A stretch of DNA of 64,000 bases, taken from positions 1-64,000 of the forward strand of contig SKCR01025332.1 in the NCBI GenBank assembly GCA_019454045.1, given 5' to 3'. Of this stretch, positions 10,023 to 22,480 are shown piece by piece. Source of the stretch: Zanthoxylum bungeanum (Eukaryota > Streptophyta > Magnoliopsida > Sapindales > Rutaceae). The position numbers and the translations under genes were made by a program. Numbering within the stretch: position 1 is the first letter of the stretch; every line of letters begins with the position of its first letter. A model generated the notes under the pieces. It ran no database searches. It was given only the letters and a program-made list of their open reading frames with translations, and was not told where the DNA came from.

Positions 10023-12230
10023 TATAGTTGCAAGCATGAAATTTGTAGGGCTTAAAATTTGGGTAAATTGATTTGAGCATGATTTGGTTAAATTGTTTGA
10101 TTGAGCATGTTTAACATGTTTAATTTCATTTTGGTTGGATCAATTTGATGAAAATCCATTTGGAATATTTTCCCCAAATATTAACATGTTGGCCGAATGT
10201 CATAGGATTTTTGGATCTTGGATTTTTGATTTTTGATTCATTTGATGAGTTAGAATCGATTAGGTTGACGTTAATTTGAATCGAATTGGATTGGATTTCG
10301 AATTGGACAAAAACCCCAAATTCCCTCACTTGGCCGAATGTGTATATGCCCTAATGTCTTGGTAAATTTTGATTTTTGATGATTGGATGTGTGTGAAATC
10401 ATTCGGATATGTTTTGATGTCGATTGCGGTTAATTGGATGAAACCGAATTGGACACAAAATCCTCCCTTTGGCCGAGACTTGAAAGCATGTAAATGGGTT
10501 TGATTTTTCAATTTATGTGTTGGACATGTGATAATGAATTTAGCATGATTAATTGGAGTAATATTGTGTTTTAGAAATATTGTTTTAGTCGATTAATCAT
10601 GTAACGCACTTTAGGTAATTAAGTTGCGGAATTGGATTCATGTAATTTAGTTATTTAGGCTTAAATTGGATTTGGGCTTTTAATGTTGTAATTGGCCTAT
10701 TGGGCTTGATTTATCAAGTTTGGTTTAGGCCAAATGGATTGGATCCAATTGGGCCCAAAACCTTAACCATAAAGCCCAAATGCGACTTAATGAACCTTTA
10801 AAGTTCAATTGGGCCTAATGGGCCAAGATTGATTTATGGGCTTATGGGGTAAATCCCGGATTGGACTTTGGTTATCGGTTTGACCCGAGTTGACCAAAAG
10901 TCCACGCCTTAAGAAATCAATCAAAAGCCCATTGGACTTTAATTGAATTGACGTTGGACGTTAATCGGTCTTTGAGACGCGTTACGATTAGATTCGGAAT
11001 TTAAATCGTAAAAGGTTTATTAAATAAAGTGTAATGTTAATTTGGAATTGAATAGTGAATTAGTATTAAATACATGTTAAATTGATTTAATAATGTAGTT
11101 TAATTAATTCATGAATTCGTACTTTAAGTACTTATTCGCAAAAACGAGTTTGACTCGATCAAAATCAAATCGTTGTTTGAACATTGGATGATCACCTAAT
11201 TATCAGATTAATTAATTTGATTAGATTGATTGATAGCATGCTTATGTGTGAATACATGGTTGTGTTGAATGAATAATGCATATCGGATGGATATTAGATG
11301 GGTGGGCAATTTTAGAATTGTTGTAATAAATTCGATTTATTAATTGGACCTGCGTGTCCAGCCTTATCACCTTCTTTCTCTTGTATTCTCTTCTCACCTA
11401 TTCCCCTCTATGTATATGAGGTTTCTTTAGAAGTGTAGTGTACGGGTAGAAGTAATACTAGTGCTAGCTTGAGTGAGAAAGGGAGAGATTTGATCTAGGA
11501 TCAATGTGTAAAGTATCCATCCGCATATCATTATTATTTTATTTCATACTCGCTTTATTATGTGTTTAGAATGCATGTTTAAGGGTGTATGATGATGAGA
11601 CCTAACAAAGATAATTAATTGGTAGCCAATTTGCACGCGAAAAACCCTTTTTATATTAAGCGATTATCCTTCCATTGAATGATTCTTGTTCAAGATCTGA
11701 TTGGCATTGGTTTGTTGGCCAAAGTCAAGACCATGTCAATTAGATGTATTTGAATCATGAGAGTTTTGTTCCACATCGGTGTCTAGTCCAAGTTGTGATT
11801 TGTTGGCCAAAGTCAAGATCACTTCTTGTCCAAAGACATTGATTACGAAACTTTCCTTGTCAATGGGTCCCGCTTAACTGGAGTCATTAGGTTTGTTGTG
11901 CCAAAGCCAAGGCCTAGATGATTCGGAGGATAAGGTTAGAAAATGTATTAGATACATTGGCATATGTAATATGTTTAGGACTTGGATGTCCACCTAACCG
12001 GATCTGGGAATTGGATTGGATCCAATTGATCTGTGAGATCTACCTGGTTAAGTAGCATACAGCTTGTTGGCCAAAGTCAAGGTTGTATGTTATTTGACAG
12101 GATCCTAGCCCACTAGGAAACGCGGTTTCCCGAGTACTCCACAGAGGGTTAGAGACTCGACGAAAAATAGTGGGAGGCAAGTATTGAATTTGCAACATTC
12201 GTTCAATTACTCGCCATACACGCTCAAACA
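10023..12230 (+). mobile_element. A2 untranslated leader
   Basis: About 2.2 kb lies between PBS and gag without a coding frame. A stretch at 10660-10960 is crowded with GGGCC/GGGCT words. The gag-proximal part carries four TTGTTGGCCAAAGTCAAG-type motifs at 11712, 11800, 11893 and 12064. Homologous leaders of the same length occur in B, C and D, so it is a conserved part of the element. Confidence 0.85.
11712..12082 (+). repeat. Four-copy TTGGCCAA motif in A2 leader
   Basis: Copies start at 11712, 11800, 11893 and 12064, giving spacings of 88, 93 and 171 bases. The third copy has the variant ttgttgtgccaaag, as in the other elements. Confidence 0.88.
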
Positions 12231-13380
12231 AATATCATTCGTCAATTTTTACGTTGTTTTAAAAATATATATAGTTGGACTATATACAAACTTATTCAAT
12301 ATATAGTTGATTTTATAATTGGATTATAGTAATCAATATAATTGAATTAAAATGATAGTTGATTTTATAATTGGATTATAGTAATCAATATTAAAATTAT
12401 AGTTGATTAAATAATTGGATTATTGTAATCATTATAATAAATAGTACCTTATTAAATTGATTAAATAGTTGGACTATAAAATCAAGAAAGAATTGAAAAA
12501 GTTAATATTTAAAATATATAATCCTTGGGATTAATGTTTAAATGATTTAATTTTCAATTGGGAATAAATAATAGGTTAATTTATTTGATAAAATAACTTA
12601 TTATGACTAAGCCTATAATTAAGCAAATAGTAGAGCATAAAGTCTTTGGAAGATTTATGTGATGATACTTTAGTGCTTAATTAATATACTTATAATAAAT
12701 CTATTATTAGATTTAAAAGTATTAAAATTGCAATTAATAATTCTTGGAGAATTAATTGACTATTCTAGTTGAGAAAAGTCAAAGTTTTGCAATTGGCATA
12801 TTGCACAAGTGCACATCGTTTCGATATTCCGAAACCCAAGGCTTGGCCAAAGGTTGTGAAATATTGAAAAGATAATTGACATATCCCAAAGTGACTACCA
12901 TTTAGATATGGAAGACACGAAGGAATTAAAGAAAGGGCGAGGCTCTAACTTTGAAAATATTTGTCAAAGTTATGTTCACTACGAGTATTAAATTGGATTT
13001 TAAATACTTAGTGTGGTACATAAACATATATGTATTGATGTTCAAATCCGCTGTGAGCTGGATACTGACTTCAAGCCGAGATTTCTCTGCGAATCGGAAA
13101 CGGGACGAAAGTCGCTGTTTCGACCGTAGATACCTAAATTTAGGAACTACCCTTTGGGTATGTACTTAAATTAGGAAATGTTATAATGTAACTAGTTTGA
13201 CTAGAAACATTATCTCTATATCAGTGTTTAATCCGTTGCGGATAAAACCTTTATATTCTAGAACACTAAAGTGTTTCATTATATAAAGATGATACTGAGA
13301 TAAATACATTAGATGTAAATAACAGAATTTATATTTTGAATATAATAAAATCTCAAACATATAAAATGACAAATAAATAG
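12231..13380 (+). pseudogene. A2 gag and protease remnants
   Basis: This is AT-rich decayed sequence aligned to gag-protease of element C. From 12975 the 72-codon frame reads MFTTSIKLDF, against MSTTSFKNWI in C. The catalytic DSG has become unrelated sequence at about 13000-13015. Downstream the RNRT-like core survives as ANRKRDES. Gag is barely recognisable and no zinc knuckle is left. The same protease loss is seen in B and D. Confidence 0.75.
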
Positions 13381-14210
13381 CTCAAATTGATTGATCAATA
13401 GAGACTTATTTGTGGCATTGTTGTCTAGGACACAATTAAAAGACTCGTATATCCACACTTTTGAAGAGTGGGTACTAGGACTGATTTGACTATTCAAATA
13501 AGGTCTACGAATCTTTTATTAGGTTAAATACCTAAAATACTATTTACTTGGTAATAGTAAAAGGGCCACCGATCTGTTAGCCCTATTCATGGTGAAGCAA
13601 GTGGGCCCATATCTAGCTAGGCTAGATGTGAACATGAATATTTCGTGACCTTAACGGATGTGGCATCACGTTATGGTTATGTGTTTCTTTTGAAGAACAC
13701 AGATCGGAAACTTTTGAAGTTTCGACACGAAATAAATAAACAGATCGGCTATAGTATTATTCCGCCACGGTTAGACCGTAATGGAAATTACTTAAGCAGT
13801 AAGTTTCAAACATACATGAAAGAGTACGGTATTCTTTCGTATAAGGACTCCTTCCGTGACACGTCAGTTAGACGGTGTGTCCAAACCAAAAACCAAATTT
13901 TGTTGGACATGATAAGGTTTATCACGAGTCGCTCTGAGCTACTGTTTCCTTCAAAGGGACATGTATTAACAGTGCAAAACTTATTTAGAATAAGGTTCCA
14001 TATAAATCTGTTTGACAGATATCATATAGGATATATGAACAGGAAAGAAACGAGGTTTCTCATTCCTGATAATTTGGGTATGCCAGGCATAACGTTTGGT
14101 TTATACCAAACTAAGGACCCAAATTGGATAAGTGCCTATATAGGTTATCCTAAGGGAAACCTTAAGTATAGTACTTATAAATCCCACATGAGAACAATGT
14201 AATTGTTGCT
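13381..14210 (+). pseudogene. A2 integrase remnant
   Basis: A 185-codon frame at 13645-14202 holds most of the Copia integrase core. It opens with TLTDVASRYGYVFLLKN, containing the first catalytic Asp. DRNGNYLSSKF contains the second Asp. ILLDM follows, then DPNWISAYIGYPKG at the C-terminal end. The third acidic residue is lost: the Glu of the family's SERR motif is replaced by Gln (reading VQTK). Just upstream, 13400-13640 is the decayed HHCC/pre-integrase region. The protein is not functional, but the family is certain. Confidence 0.85.
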
Positions 14211-15793
14211 CACCATGCGGTTTTCCTGAGAGGAATACCGATATGCAGTGGTCAGTGGGAGGATAGTGATACTCGATGAAAATCGGAGTAACACTGTTCA
14301 AGGCACGAAGTCCTTAATGGAACACAAATAGTTCATCTATGATGAATCTATACCATTAATCTTCAAATACACAAGAAACTATTAGATCGGATAGAGTCAG
14401 AAAACAACCTAGGGTATGGGTTTCTGATCTCGCCCCATGAAGATGTCAATCTTATGGAGGTGTACCATCCGACTACGTTTAGAGGAAGTGATACGAGGTA
14501 TCGACTCCCTGTTATGGCAAAGTGCCATGAATCCGAAATGGATTCCATGTATAACAACTATTTCGGATACTAGTTGTTGTACCACAAGGCATTGTGCCTA
14601 TGGTACATTGAACGTCTTCAAGGAAGACATACATGGAAGGCAACATACCGACGTACAAAGCTAGGCTTTTAACGAAAGGTATCGTTATCAACATTGTGTT
14701 AATAACGGTTCAACCTTTTACCTGTTGCCATGGTAAATCCATTTTAAAAAAATGCTTGTTGATAACTGCGTATTTCATTTATGAAATGTGTCAGTTATAG
14801 ATCAAAATCGCTTTCCTGAAAAGGAAACCTTTTGGAGGATGTTTACAACATCCTGACGATTTTGTATAACCGACAAACAAGGTTTGCGGATTATTCGATC
14901 CATGTTTGGATCAATGCAAGCATAGGATTCTTGGAACTGTCGTTTTGAAATAATCATAATAGTTTATGATTAGACTCAAAACGAAATAATTCTTGTGTAT
15001 ATAAGGAGGTTAGTGGGAGAGCGCACTAACAGTGAAATTCCCATAAAACAATGGTGAAAGCTTGGCTTTCATAGATATTCTTTCAATAGAAAATTCTCCG
15101 TAGAATTCTGGGGAGTAACAACCTTTATTCAAGGAATAAAGATCTACTGGGATAGATTTGGAGTTTGTTAACACTCTCTGGGAAATCGTACATTTAAAAT
15201 GTACTTGTATTGGTGTCTCATACGCTTCGAGCATATGGAGTCACAATCGGGTCAATCCTAGTGATAGTCACTAGATTAAGATTGAGAACATCTGTTAGTA
15301 TCTTAGAGAACTAAAGATGCTGTCTTAAACTATGGAGAAGGAGAACTTGAAGTGACTGGGATCACCACTGCAAGTTTCCAAACTATTAAATACTACGGTA
15401 CTATAAAGTTTGAATTACGGGACAGTGAGCTGGAAATCTTCCAAGCAAGATAACTGTTGCCGAATAAACAACAAATGCGGATTATTGCTGCAGCTGAGGC
15501 AGCAAAAGAAGCCATTTGGATCGAACATAAATCTAATTAGATTAGATATAGTTCTGTTAGCAGCTGAACTAGGCGTCAGCACAGGCTAAGGAATTAAAGG
15601 TCTCATCGACGGTCCAGATATATACTTCTATATCATCTGATTCGTTTGGATCATACATCGTGGCGATGTGATGATCGTATAAATCGCGTCAGACGATAAT
15701 CGGAACAAATCCGCTGACGAAAACCTTTCCTCAGCAATTTGAGCGAACCTTACATAGTTCAAGTGTTGGAACACTTGAGTGACTCGCTACGTG
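14211..15793 (+). pseudogene. A2 RT and RNase H remnants
   Basis: The region runs from the integrase C-terminus into the RT. Near 14615-14680 one frame reads RKTYMEGN, then PTYKARLLTKG, the RT N-terminal motif. The SIYGLKQ-like site is near 14900. The RNase H remnant A-A-E-A-A-K-E-A-I-W is near 15490-15520, followed by N-P-L-T-K near 15710. Stops and frameshifts interrupt every few tens of codons, and many of them are shared with A1. Confidence 0.82.
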
Positions 15794-15805
15794 CCAAGTG
15801 GAGAT
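15794..15805 (+). promoter_or_regulatory. A2 polypurine tract
   Basis: The sequence caagtggagat lies immediately before the 3' LTR start. It is one G shorter than in A1. Confidence 0.8.
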
Positions 15806-17914
15806 TGTTGGATAATATGACCCATATCGTCACTATTTGCACAGAACATTGTGTTGTTGTAGCAAATTAACTATGTAACAAGGAAATTGCACTCTCATCA
15901 TTTGTGATTAGATCACCATAGATATATAAATGAAGAGAGGTCCCTATGATTAGTTCCTGGATTGAGATGATATGAGACAGTATCAGTCCACGAAGGATTA
16001 ATCATTAAATATCCCTAGCCGTAGTATTATCGAGACTGGACATCGATAATGCGGAATAGGCTAGTATTGCACTTGTGCGCGTTGTGAGGGCACAACGGCA
16101 TAGTTCTCATTATATAAGTGTTGGAGACTTATGCAAGTGCGATAGGAGGTCGTGTTTCACCGATGGTACGGGAAACAGCTTCGCTCTGGATAGACCCCTT
16201 CGGAATCCCATTGGTATTATGAATATGTGTCTATGGGAGGCCGAAATCGAGGTAGGTGTGTATAGTCTTAACCTGAGACTTGCATCGCTAATACTTACGA
16301 TAATCGATAAACTTTGGATTTGGTGGTTGGGGGCTTTACCGGTTCTGTGTCTACCACTTCTGGGTTTATCAGAGAGTCGTAGAGTATTGGATGTGATGTC
16401 GAGACGGAAGTATCACTCCAGTCATAGTGGAGATGATGTCACGCAGGATACGGTATTAGTGCTCTTAAGTGATGCGCATCCAATCGTGATATTATGACCA
16501 GGTCATGATATCCGATTATAGAGACTAGTTACCAGACATCCGATATGTGTTTCGGACGGGGCAGACACTTATCCAGCCCCAGCCCTAACACGTGATATCC
16601 GATACTGGGCCGATATGCACAATACGTGAGTATACTACGCTTGATATAGATCTAAATATTCTTAATTGGATATGTCCGGAGAATTGGGTAGACTTGGTGC
16701 TTTGCTAGGAGTCAACCTTGTCTCATAAATCGGTAGAACGTAGTACTTGGTACGTACGTGATTCGGTTACACCGACGACCGTATTTATAGCCAAATTATC
16801 CGGAGATCTCATGGGTCGCTTCCCGATAATCCACCGATGACGCACAACTCGCACTCTTGAATAATCTGGGATTATATAGAAGAGAGAGAAAATTAATCTA
16901 GGATTAATTACGGAGATATTTTATCTAGGATAAAATATCGTCGAGAGAGAGATAATGATTAATTTGGAATTAATCGATGAATTAATATATTCGATATATT
17001 AAACGAAATTAGATTTCGACGCGGAATTAAAATTAGATTTTAATTCGGGCGAACGAATTAATTTAGAATTAATTCATTAGCGACGTGAATAGTGAATTCG
17101 CTAGGCGTAATCACTTAATTACGACGCGACGGAAAATTCGTTAATTTAGAATTAGCGAACCCGAGCCCGAGTGTGATTGCGAGCGCATTCGTATTTCGAA
17201 TTCGAGTGCGGCGACGCAAGTCACATCAAGCGTCAAATCAATCGTCACATCAAGCGTCAAATCAAACGTCACTTTGAGTGATGTGATTGATTGATTGATG
17301 ATGTGATTGAGTTGATTGATTGATTGACACCATCATCACTTTAATAAAGTGACTATGAATAGTTGATGGTGTAGGTGTAATAGTGTTTGGAGGAAAGACT
17401 TTTGCTTTTGATTTTAATTAAATCATTTAGTAATTGGTTTTTTTTGTATTTTAATTAGAAAATATATAACCTTTTTGGAAAAGGTTTGACCATTCCATTC
17501 ATTTACACAAAATTCTTCTCTCTCATTTTGCTCTCTCTTCTTCCTCACGCCCAAACCACAAAATGGGGACTGGTTTTGAACCAGAAAAATCGTGAGCCAT
17601 AGGGAAGCCAAGAGTGATTTTCATGGTGATAAATCAAGTGCTAGCACACTTGGGAGTCTTGCGAAGGTGGTAGGGAGGTTCACCCATGAGCCGGGATCCG
17701 TCGGACGAGGCTTGGAGCTCCGTTTTCTCAGCTCAAAACTGAAATTTTTAAAGAGTGGACTGCTGCAGTGGGCTGTATGCAGTGGACTTTTTGGCTTCGA
17801 ATCGTCTCCAAATCGACTCAACCGATCGATGTGAGTATTCCGCTACCTCCGTTGATGTGTTCACTCATTGTTTCATGCTTAGATTTGATCTTGGGACCTA
17901 ATAGAAACTCAACA
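15806..17914 (+). mobile_element. A2 3' LTR
   Basis: The LTR runs from TGTTGGATAA to ACTCAACA (2109 bases). The hairpin array is at 16861-17076 and the TATA box at 17463-17469. The 140-codon frame at 16075-16497 lies wholly in U3, has no protein-family features, and is broken in the sister LTR by indels, so it is not a gene. Confidence 0.92.
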
Positions 17915-18890
17915 TAAATACGGTTATCGATATCCAACATGTACGTACCTAGTACTACGTTTTACCGATTTACAGGACAAGGTTGGCTTCTAGAAAAGCG
18001 CCATGCTTACCCAATTCTCCAGAAATATCCTTATAGGAATATATGATCTATATCAGGCGTAGTATACGTAGTATTGTGTATGTCAATCCAGTATCGGATG
18101 GTCACGTGCAAGGCCTGAGGCTGGAAATGTGTCTGTCCCGTACGAAGCACATATCGGATCTCTGGTAACTAGTCTCTATAATCGGATATACATGACCTAG
18201 TTATAATATCCCGATAGCTGCAGCATATAAGAGGACAAGTTCCGTATCACACGTGATCATCATCTCCATTATAACTGAAGTGATACTTCCATCTTGACAT
18301 CACACCCAATACACTACGATTCTCAATATACCCAGAAGAGGAGTACACAGAACCGGTTATAGCCCTGGACGACCAAAACCAAAGTATATTTATTGTCGCA
18401 AGTATTAGCGGTGAAAGACTCAAGTTAAGACCAAATACACCTACCCTGAATTCGGACTTCCATAGACACATAGTTATACTACCAATGGAATTCTGAATGG
18501 GTCTATCCAAAGCGAAGATGTTTTCCGTACCATCGGTAAAACACAACCTCCCATTACACTTGCATGAGTATCCAATACCCAAATATATGAGAACTATGTT
18601 GTTATGCCCTCACAACGTGCACAAGTGTAATACTAGTCTATTCCACATTATCGATGTCCAATCTCGATAATACTACGACTAGGGATATTTAATGATTAAA
18701 CCTTCATGGATTGATACTGTCTCATATCATCTCAATCTGGAACTAATCATATGGACCTTCTATCATTTATACATCTTGGTGATCTAATCACAAATGATAA
18801 AAGAGTAATTTCCTTTGTCACATAGTTAATTTGTACAACAATACCATGATCTGTACAAATAGTGACGCCATGGGTCATAATTGTTCAACA
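17915..18890 (-). mobile_element. Copia B 3' LTR, inner part
   Basis: This resumes the B LTR at taaatacggttatcg, matching 25850 in B's 5' LTR, and ends TTCAACA beside the minus-strand PPT. Together with 6816-7893 it gives a full LTR of about 2.05 kb. Confidence 0.88.
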
Positions 18891-18904
18891 ATCTCCCACT
18901 TGGC
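18891..18904 (-). promoter_or_regulatory. B polypurine tract
   Basis: The complement of atctcccacttgg lies directly inside the 3' LTR. It defines B as a minus-strand element. Confidence 0.85.
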
Positions 18905-20560
18905 CTATAGCCAGTCACTCAAGTGTCCTACACCCGAACTATGTACGGTTCGCTCAAATTTCTGAGAAAAGGGACGTCAGTGGATTTGCATGATTATCAT
19001 CCGATGCGATTTATTCGATCATCACATCGCCACGATGTATGGTCCGAACGAATCAGATGAATAGTTGAAGTATATATCTGGATCGTTGATGAGACCGTTA
19101 ATTCCTTAGCGTATGCTGAAGCCTAGCTCAGCTGCTAACAGAACTATATCTAATCTATTTAGATATTTTTAGATCCAAGATGATACTATTGCTGCGACTA
19201 TAGCAACAATGTTATGCTTTTGTTGTTTATTCGGTAACAGTATCTTGTATGAAAGATTTCCAGCTCACTGTTTCGTTATTCAAACTTTATAGTACTTTTA
19301 TTACGACATACAATCGTTATTATCGGTTTGGAAACTTGCAGAAGTGAACCCAGTCACTTCAAGTTCTCATTCTCCATAGTTTAAGAAAGCATCCTCAGTT
19401 CATCTAAGATACTAAAGGATGTTTTTAACATCAATCCAGTGACTATCACTTGGATTGGCCTGATTGCGACTCTATGTGCTCAAAGCATATGAGACATCAG
19501 GTCACGTATATTTTTCAATGTACGAGTTCTCGGAGAGTGCCAACAACTTTTAGATCTAACCCAGTAGATCTTTATTCCTAGAATAAAGGTTGTTTCTCCT
19601 AAGAATTCTACGGAGAATTTTCATGAAAGCCAAGCTTTCACTGATTGTTATGGGAATGTCATTTCCAAGAAATGATATATCATCATTATATATAGGACAT
19701 TCACTGTCAGTGCGCTCCCACTAACCCCTTTATATATACACAATAGTTATTTACGTTTCGAATTAAATCATACACCATTAATATTACATCAAAACGATAG
19801 TTCCAAGAACCCAATGCTTGCTTCAATTCCTCCATGGATCGAATAATCTGCAAACCTTGTTTGCTAGTTATGGTGCGACAAAACTGTCAGGATGTTGTAA
19901 ACATCCTCCAAATAGTTTCCTTTTATGGAAAGTAATTTTGACGTTCATCTGCCATATTTCATAAATGAAACATGCAGAATCCGCAAGCATTATCGAAATG
20001 GATTTACCGTGGCAACAAGTGAAAGGTTTCGTCGTAATCGACACAATGTTGATAACGATACCTTTTCGCTACAAGCCTAGCTTTGTACGTTGATATGTTT
20101 CCATCCATGAATGTCTTCCTTGAAGACATATATAGTACCAATAGGCACAATGCCTTTCGGTACATCAACTAGTGTCCAAACATAGTTGGTAAACATGGAA
20201 TCCATTTCGGACTTCATGGCACTTTGCCATAATAGGGAGTCGATACCTTGTATCACTTCCTCATACGTAGTCGGTTCGTCTTCCTCAATAAGATTTACAT
20301 CTTTATGAGGTGAGATCAGAAACCAATGCCCCAGGTTGTTTTCTGATTCTCTTTGATCTACGTGGTTCTTGTGTATTCGAAGATCACTAGTACAGTTTCA
20401 TCCTTGATGAACTATTTGTGTTCCATTAAGGACTCAGTGCCTTGAACAGTATTACTCCAATTTTCATCGAGTTTTACTATCCTCCCACTTTCCACTGCAA
20501 GTCGGTATTCCTCTTGGGAAAATCGCATGGCGAACAATAATTACATTATTCTCTTGTGAG
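18905..20560 (-). pseudogene. B RNase H and RT remnants
   Basis: The complement of this stretch is homologous, base for base, to the A1/A2 RT-RNase H region. Recognisable points are the pol C-terminus next to the PPT, the GCAGCAATAG-type RNase H stretch near 19180-19210, and the SIYGLKQ-like site near 19800-19860. No frame of useful length survives. Confidence 0.8.
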
Positions 20561-21480
20561 ATGTATAAGTACTATACTTTGGTTACCCTATGATAACCTA
20601 CATTTAGGCACTTATCCAATCTGAGTTCTAGTTTGGTATCATCCAAACATATGCCTAGCATTCCCAGATCTTCAGGAATGAGAAAACCCAATTTCTCTCC
20701 TGTTCATATCTAATATGAAGTCTGTCAAACAGATTTTCATGCAACCTTATTCAAAATAAGTATTGCACTATTAAATGCTTATCCCTTTGAAGGAAAATGG
20801 TAGCTCAGAGCGACTCATGATTAACCTTATCATGTCTAATAAAATTCAGTTTCTCCGTTCGGACACAACGTCATATTGACGTGTTCCGGGAGGAGTCCTC
20901 ATTGAAAGAATACTATACTCTCTCATGTATTCGAGAAACTTATTGCTTAAGTATTTCCATCATGGTCGAACAGTGACGAAATAATACTTTAGTCGATCTG
21001 TTTGTCTATTTCGTGTCGAAACTCTAAAAGTTTCTGATTTGTGTTTCTAAAGAAACACATAACCATAACGCGACGCCACATACGTGAAGGTCACGAAACA
21101 TTCATTATCCACTTCTAGCCTAGCTAGATATGGGCCCACTTACGTCACTATGAACGAGGGCTAACATATCGGTGGCATTTACATTTTTTACCAAGTAAAA
21201 TGTATTTTAGGCACTTTGCCCAATAAACTAGATTCGTAGACTTTATTTGAATGGAATCTAATCTGTCCTAGTATCCACTCTTCAAAAGTGTGGATATATG
21301 AGTCTTGTTTAATTGTGTCCCAGACAACACTGCCATAAATAAGTCTCATCTGATCAAATCAGTTTGAGCTATTTGTTTGTCATATTGCATGTTTGAGATT
21401 CATTTATATTCAAAATATAAATACTGTTATTCACATCTAATGTGTTTATCTCAATATCTTCTTTTATAAAATAAAAACAC
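20561..21480 (-). pseudogene. B integrase remnant
   Basis: The complement near 20845-20910 reads PPGTRQYDVVSERRN, then TGA, then ILLDM. This is the catalytic-Glu region of Copia integrase with a stop at 20846-20848. The core near 21000-21110 is homologous to A2's integrase, and the pre-integrase region follows to about 21480. The stop is at the same codon as in D (34616-34618). Confidence 0.82.
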
Positions 21481-22480
21481 TTTAGTGTTCTAAAATATAA
21501 AGGTATACTCGCAACGAGTTATACTCGATATAGAGATAATGTTTCTAGTCAAACTAGTTACATTTTAACAGTTTCCTAATTTAAGTACATACCCGAAGGG
21601 TAGTTCCTAAACTTAGGTATCTACGGTTAAAACATCAACTATTTTCTCGTTTCCGATTCACAGATTAATCTCGTCTAAAGTCAGTATCCTGCTCATAGCA
21701 GATTCTGCATATCAGTACATATTTATGTATCACATTTAGTATCTAAAATCCAATTTTAATACTAGCAGTGAACATGTTTATGGTAAACATACTTAAAGTC
21801 AGAGCCTTGCCCCGTCTTTTATTCCTTCATGTCTGCCTTGTCCATACGGCAGTCACGCTTCAGTGACCCCGTTTGCCACAGTTTAGGCAGACATCTTGAG
21901 ATATGTCCTTTGTCTTCCCAAAAGACTATAATGATTTTGTCTTTACCATTTTCCACATCCCAGAGGCCTTTGGCAAAGCCTTGGCCTCCTAGAATATCGA
22001 ATTAAAATGCACATTGCGCTTCTTGCCTTATTGCAAACTTTGACTTTGACTCATTGAGTATAGCCATTAACTCTCCAAGAGTTATCTATTGCAATAATGC
22101 TTCTAAAATCTAAGTATAGACCTATGAAGATCCTTCAATTTCAACATCATGGTTTAAAGATCTAATCCTTAGTTATGAAGATGAAATTAAGGAGTCATTA
22201 TGGCAAGCATAAAGGATTAAGCACTAAAGTTATCATCACATGAATCTTCCAAAGATCATGCTCTATTATTTGCTTAACTCCGGGCTTAGGCCTAAGATGT
22301 TCTTTTATCAAATAAAGTAACTTCTTAGTTTCCAGGACTAGCCTGAAGTTCTATTCCCAATTAGAAAAATAAAGTCGTTTAAATACATTTTCACTAGGAT
22401 TATGTTTTAAACACTAATCTTTCAATTTAATCTTGATTCTAATAGTCCAACTATTTAATCAATGATTTCAGGTACTATTG
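21481..22480 (-). pseudogene. B protease and gag remnants
   Basis: The protease start, MFT-type and homologous to A2's, lies near 21770. Its active site at about 21731-21750 reads D-T-K-C in place of DSGC, followed by a stop. Gag follows to about 22480 and is AT-rich and frameshifted; a cysteine-containing zinc-knuckle relic lies near 21850-21900. Confidence 0.75.

Larger units (their letters stand above)
7894..17914 (+). mobile_element. Complete Copia A2 (10.0 kb), youngest in its nest
   Basis: The element has two full LTRs (7894-10008 and 15806-17914), a PBS, a leader of about 2.2 kb, decayed gag, protease, integrase, RT and RNase H in Ty1/Copia order, and a PPT. It lies inside B's 3' LTR. 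The right flank is taaat; the left flank is a run of As ending aaaat. The uninterrupted site in related LTRs reads gcagtaaatacgg, so the duplication is probably taaat with A-expansion on the left. In about the first 300 aligned bases of the two LTRs I see a single substitution, so insertion is recent. The coding region is nonetheless ruined, so A2 must have moved using proteins from another element. LTR, leader and total size resemble the Angela/BARE type, an inference only. Confidence 0.92.

Noticed and set aside
16075..16497. 140-codon plus frame, with similar frames at 1554-1850, 8206-8484, 18247-18582, 26106-26519 and 31982-32251
   Set aside because: All lie in homologous U3 parts of LTRs, on either strand according to LTR orientation. 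They are broken by indels between sister LTRs and show no protein-family motif. Similarity among them is DNA homology of the LTR, not a conserved protein.
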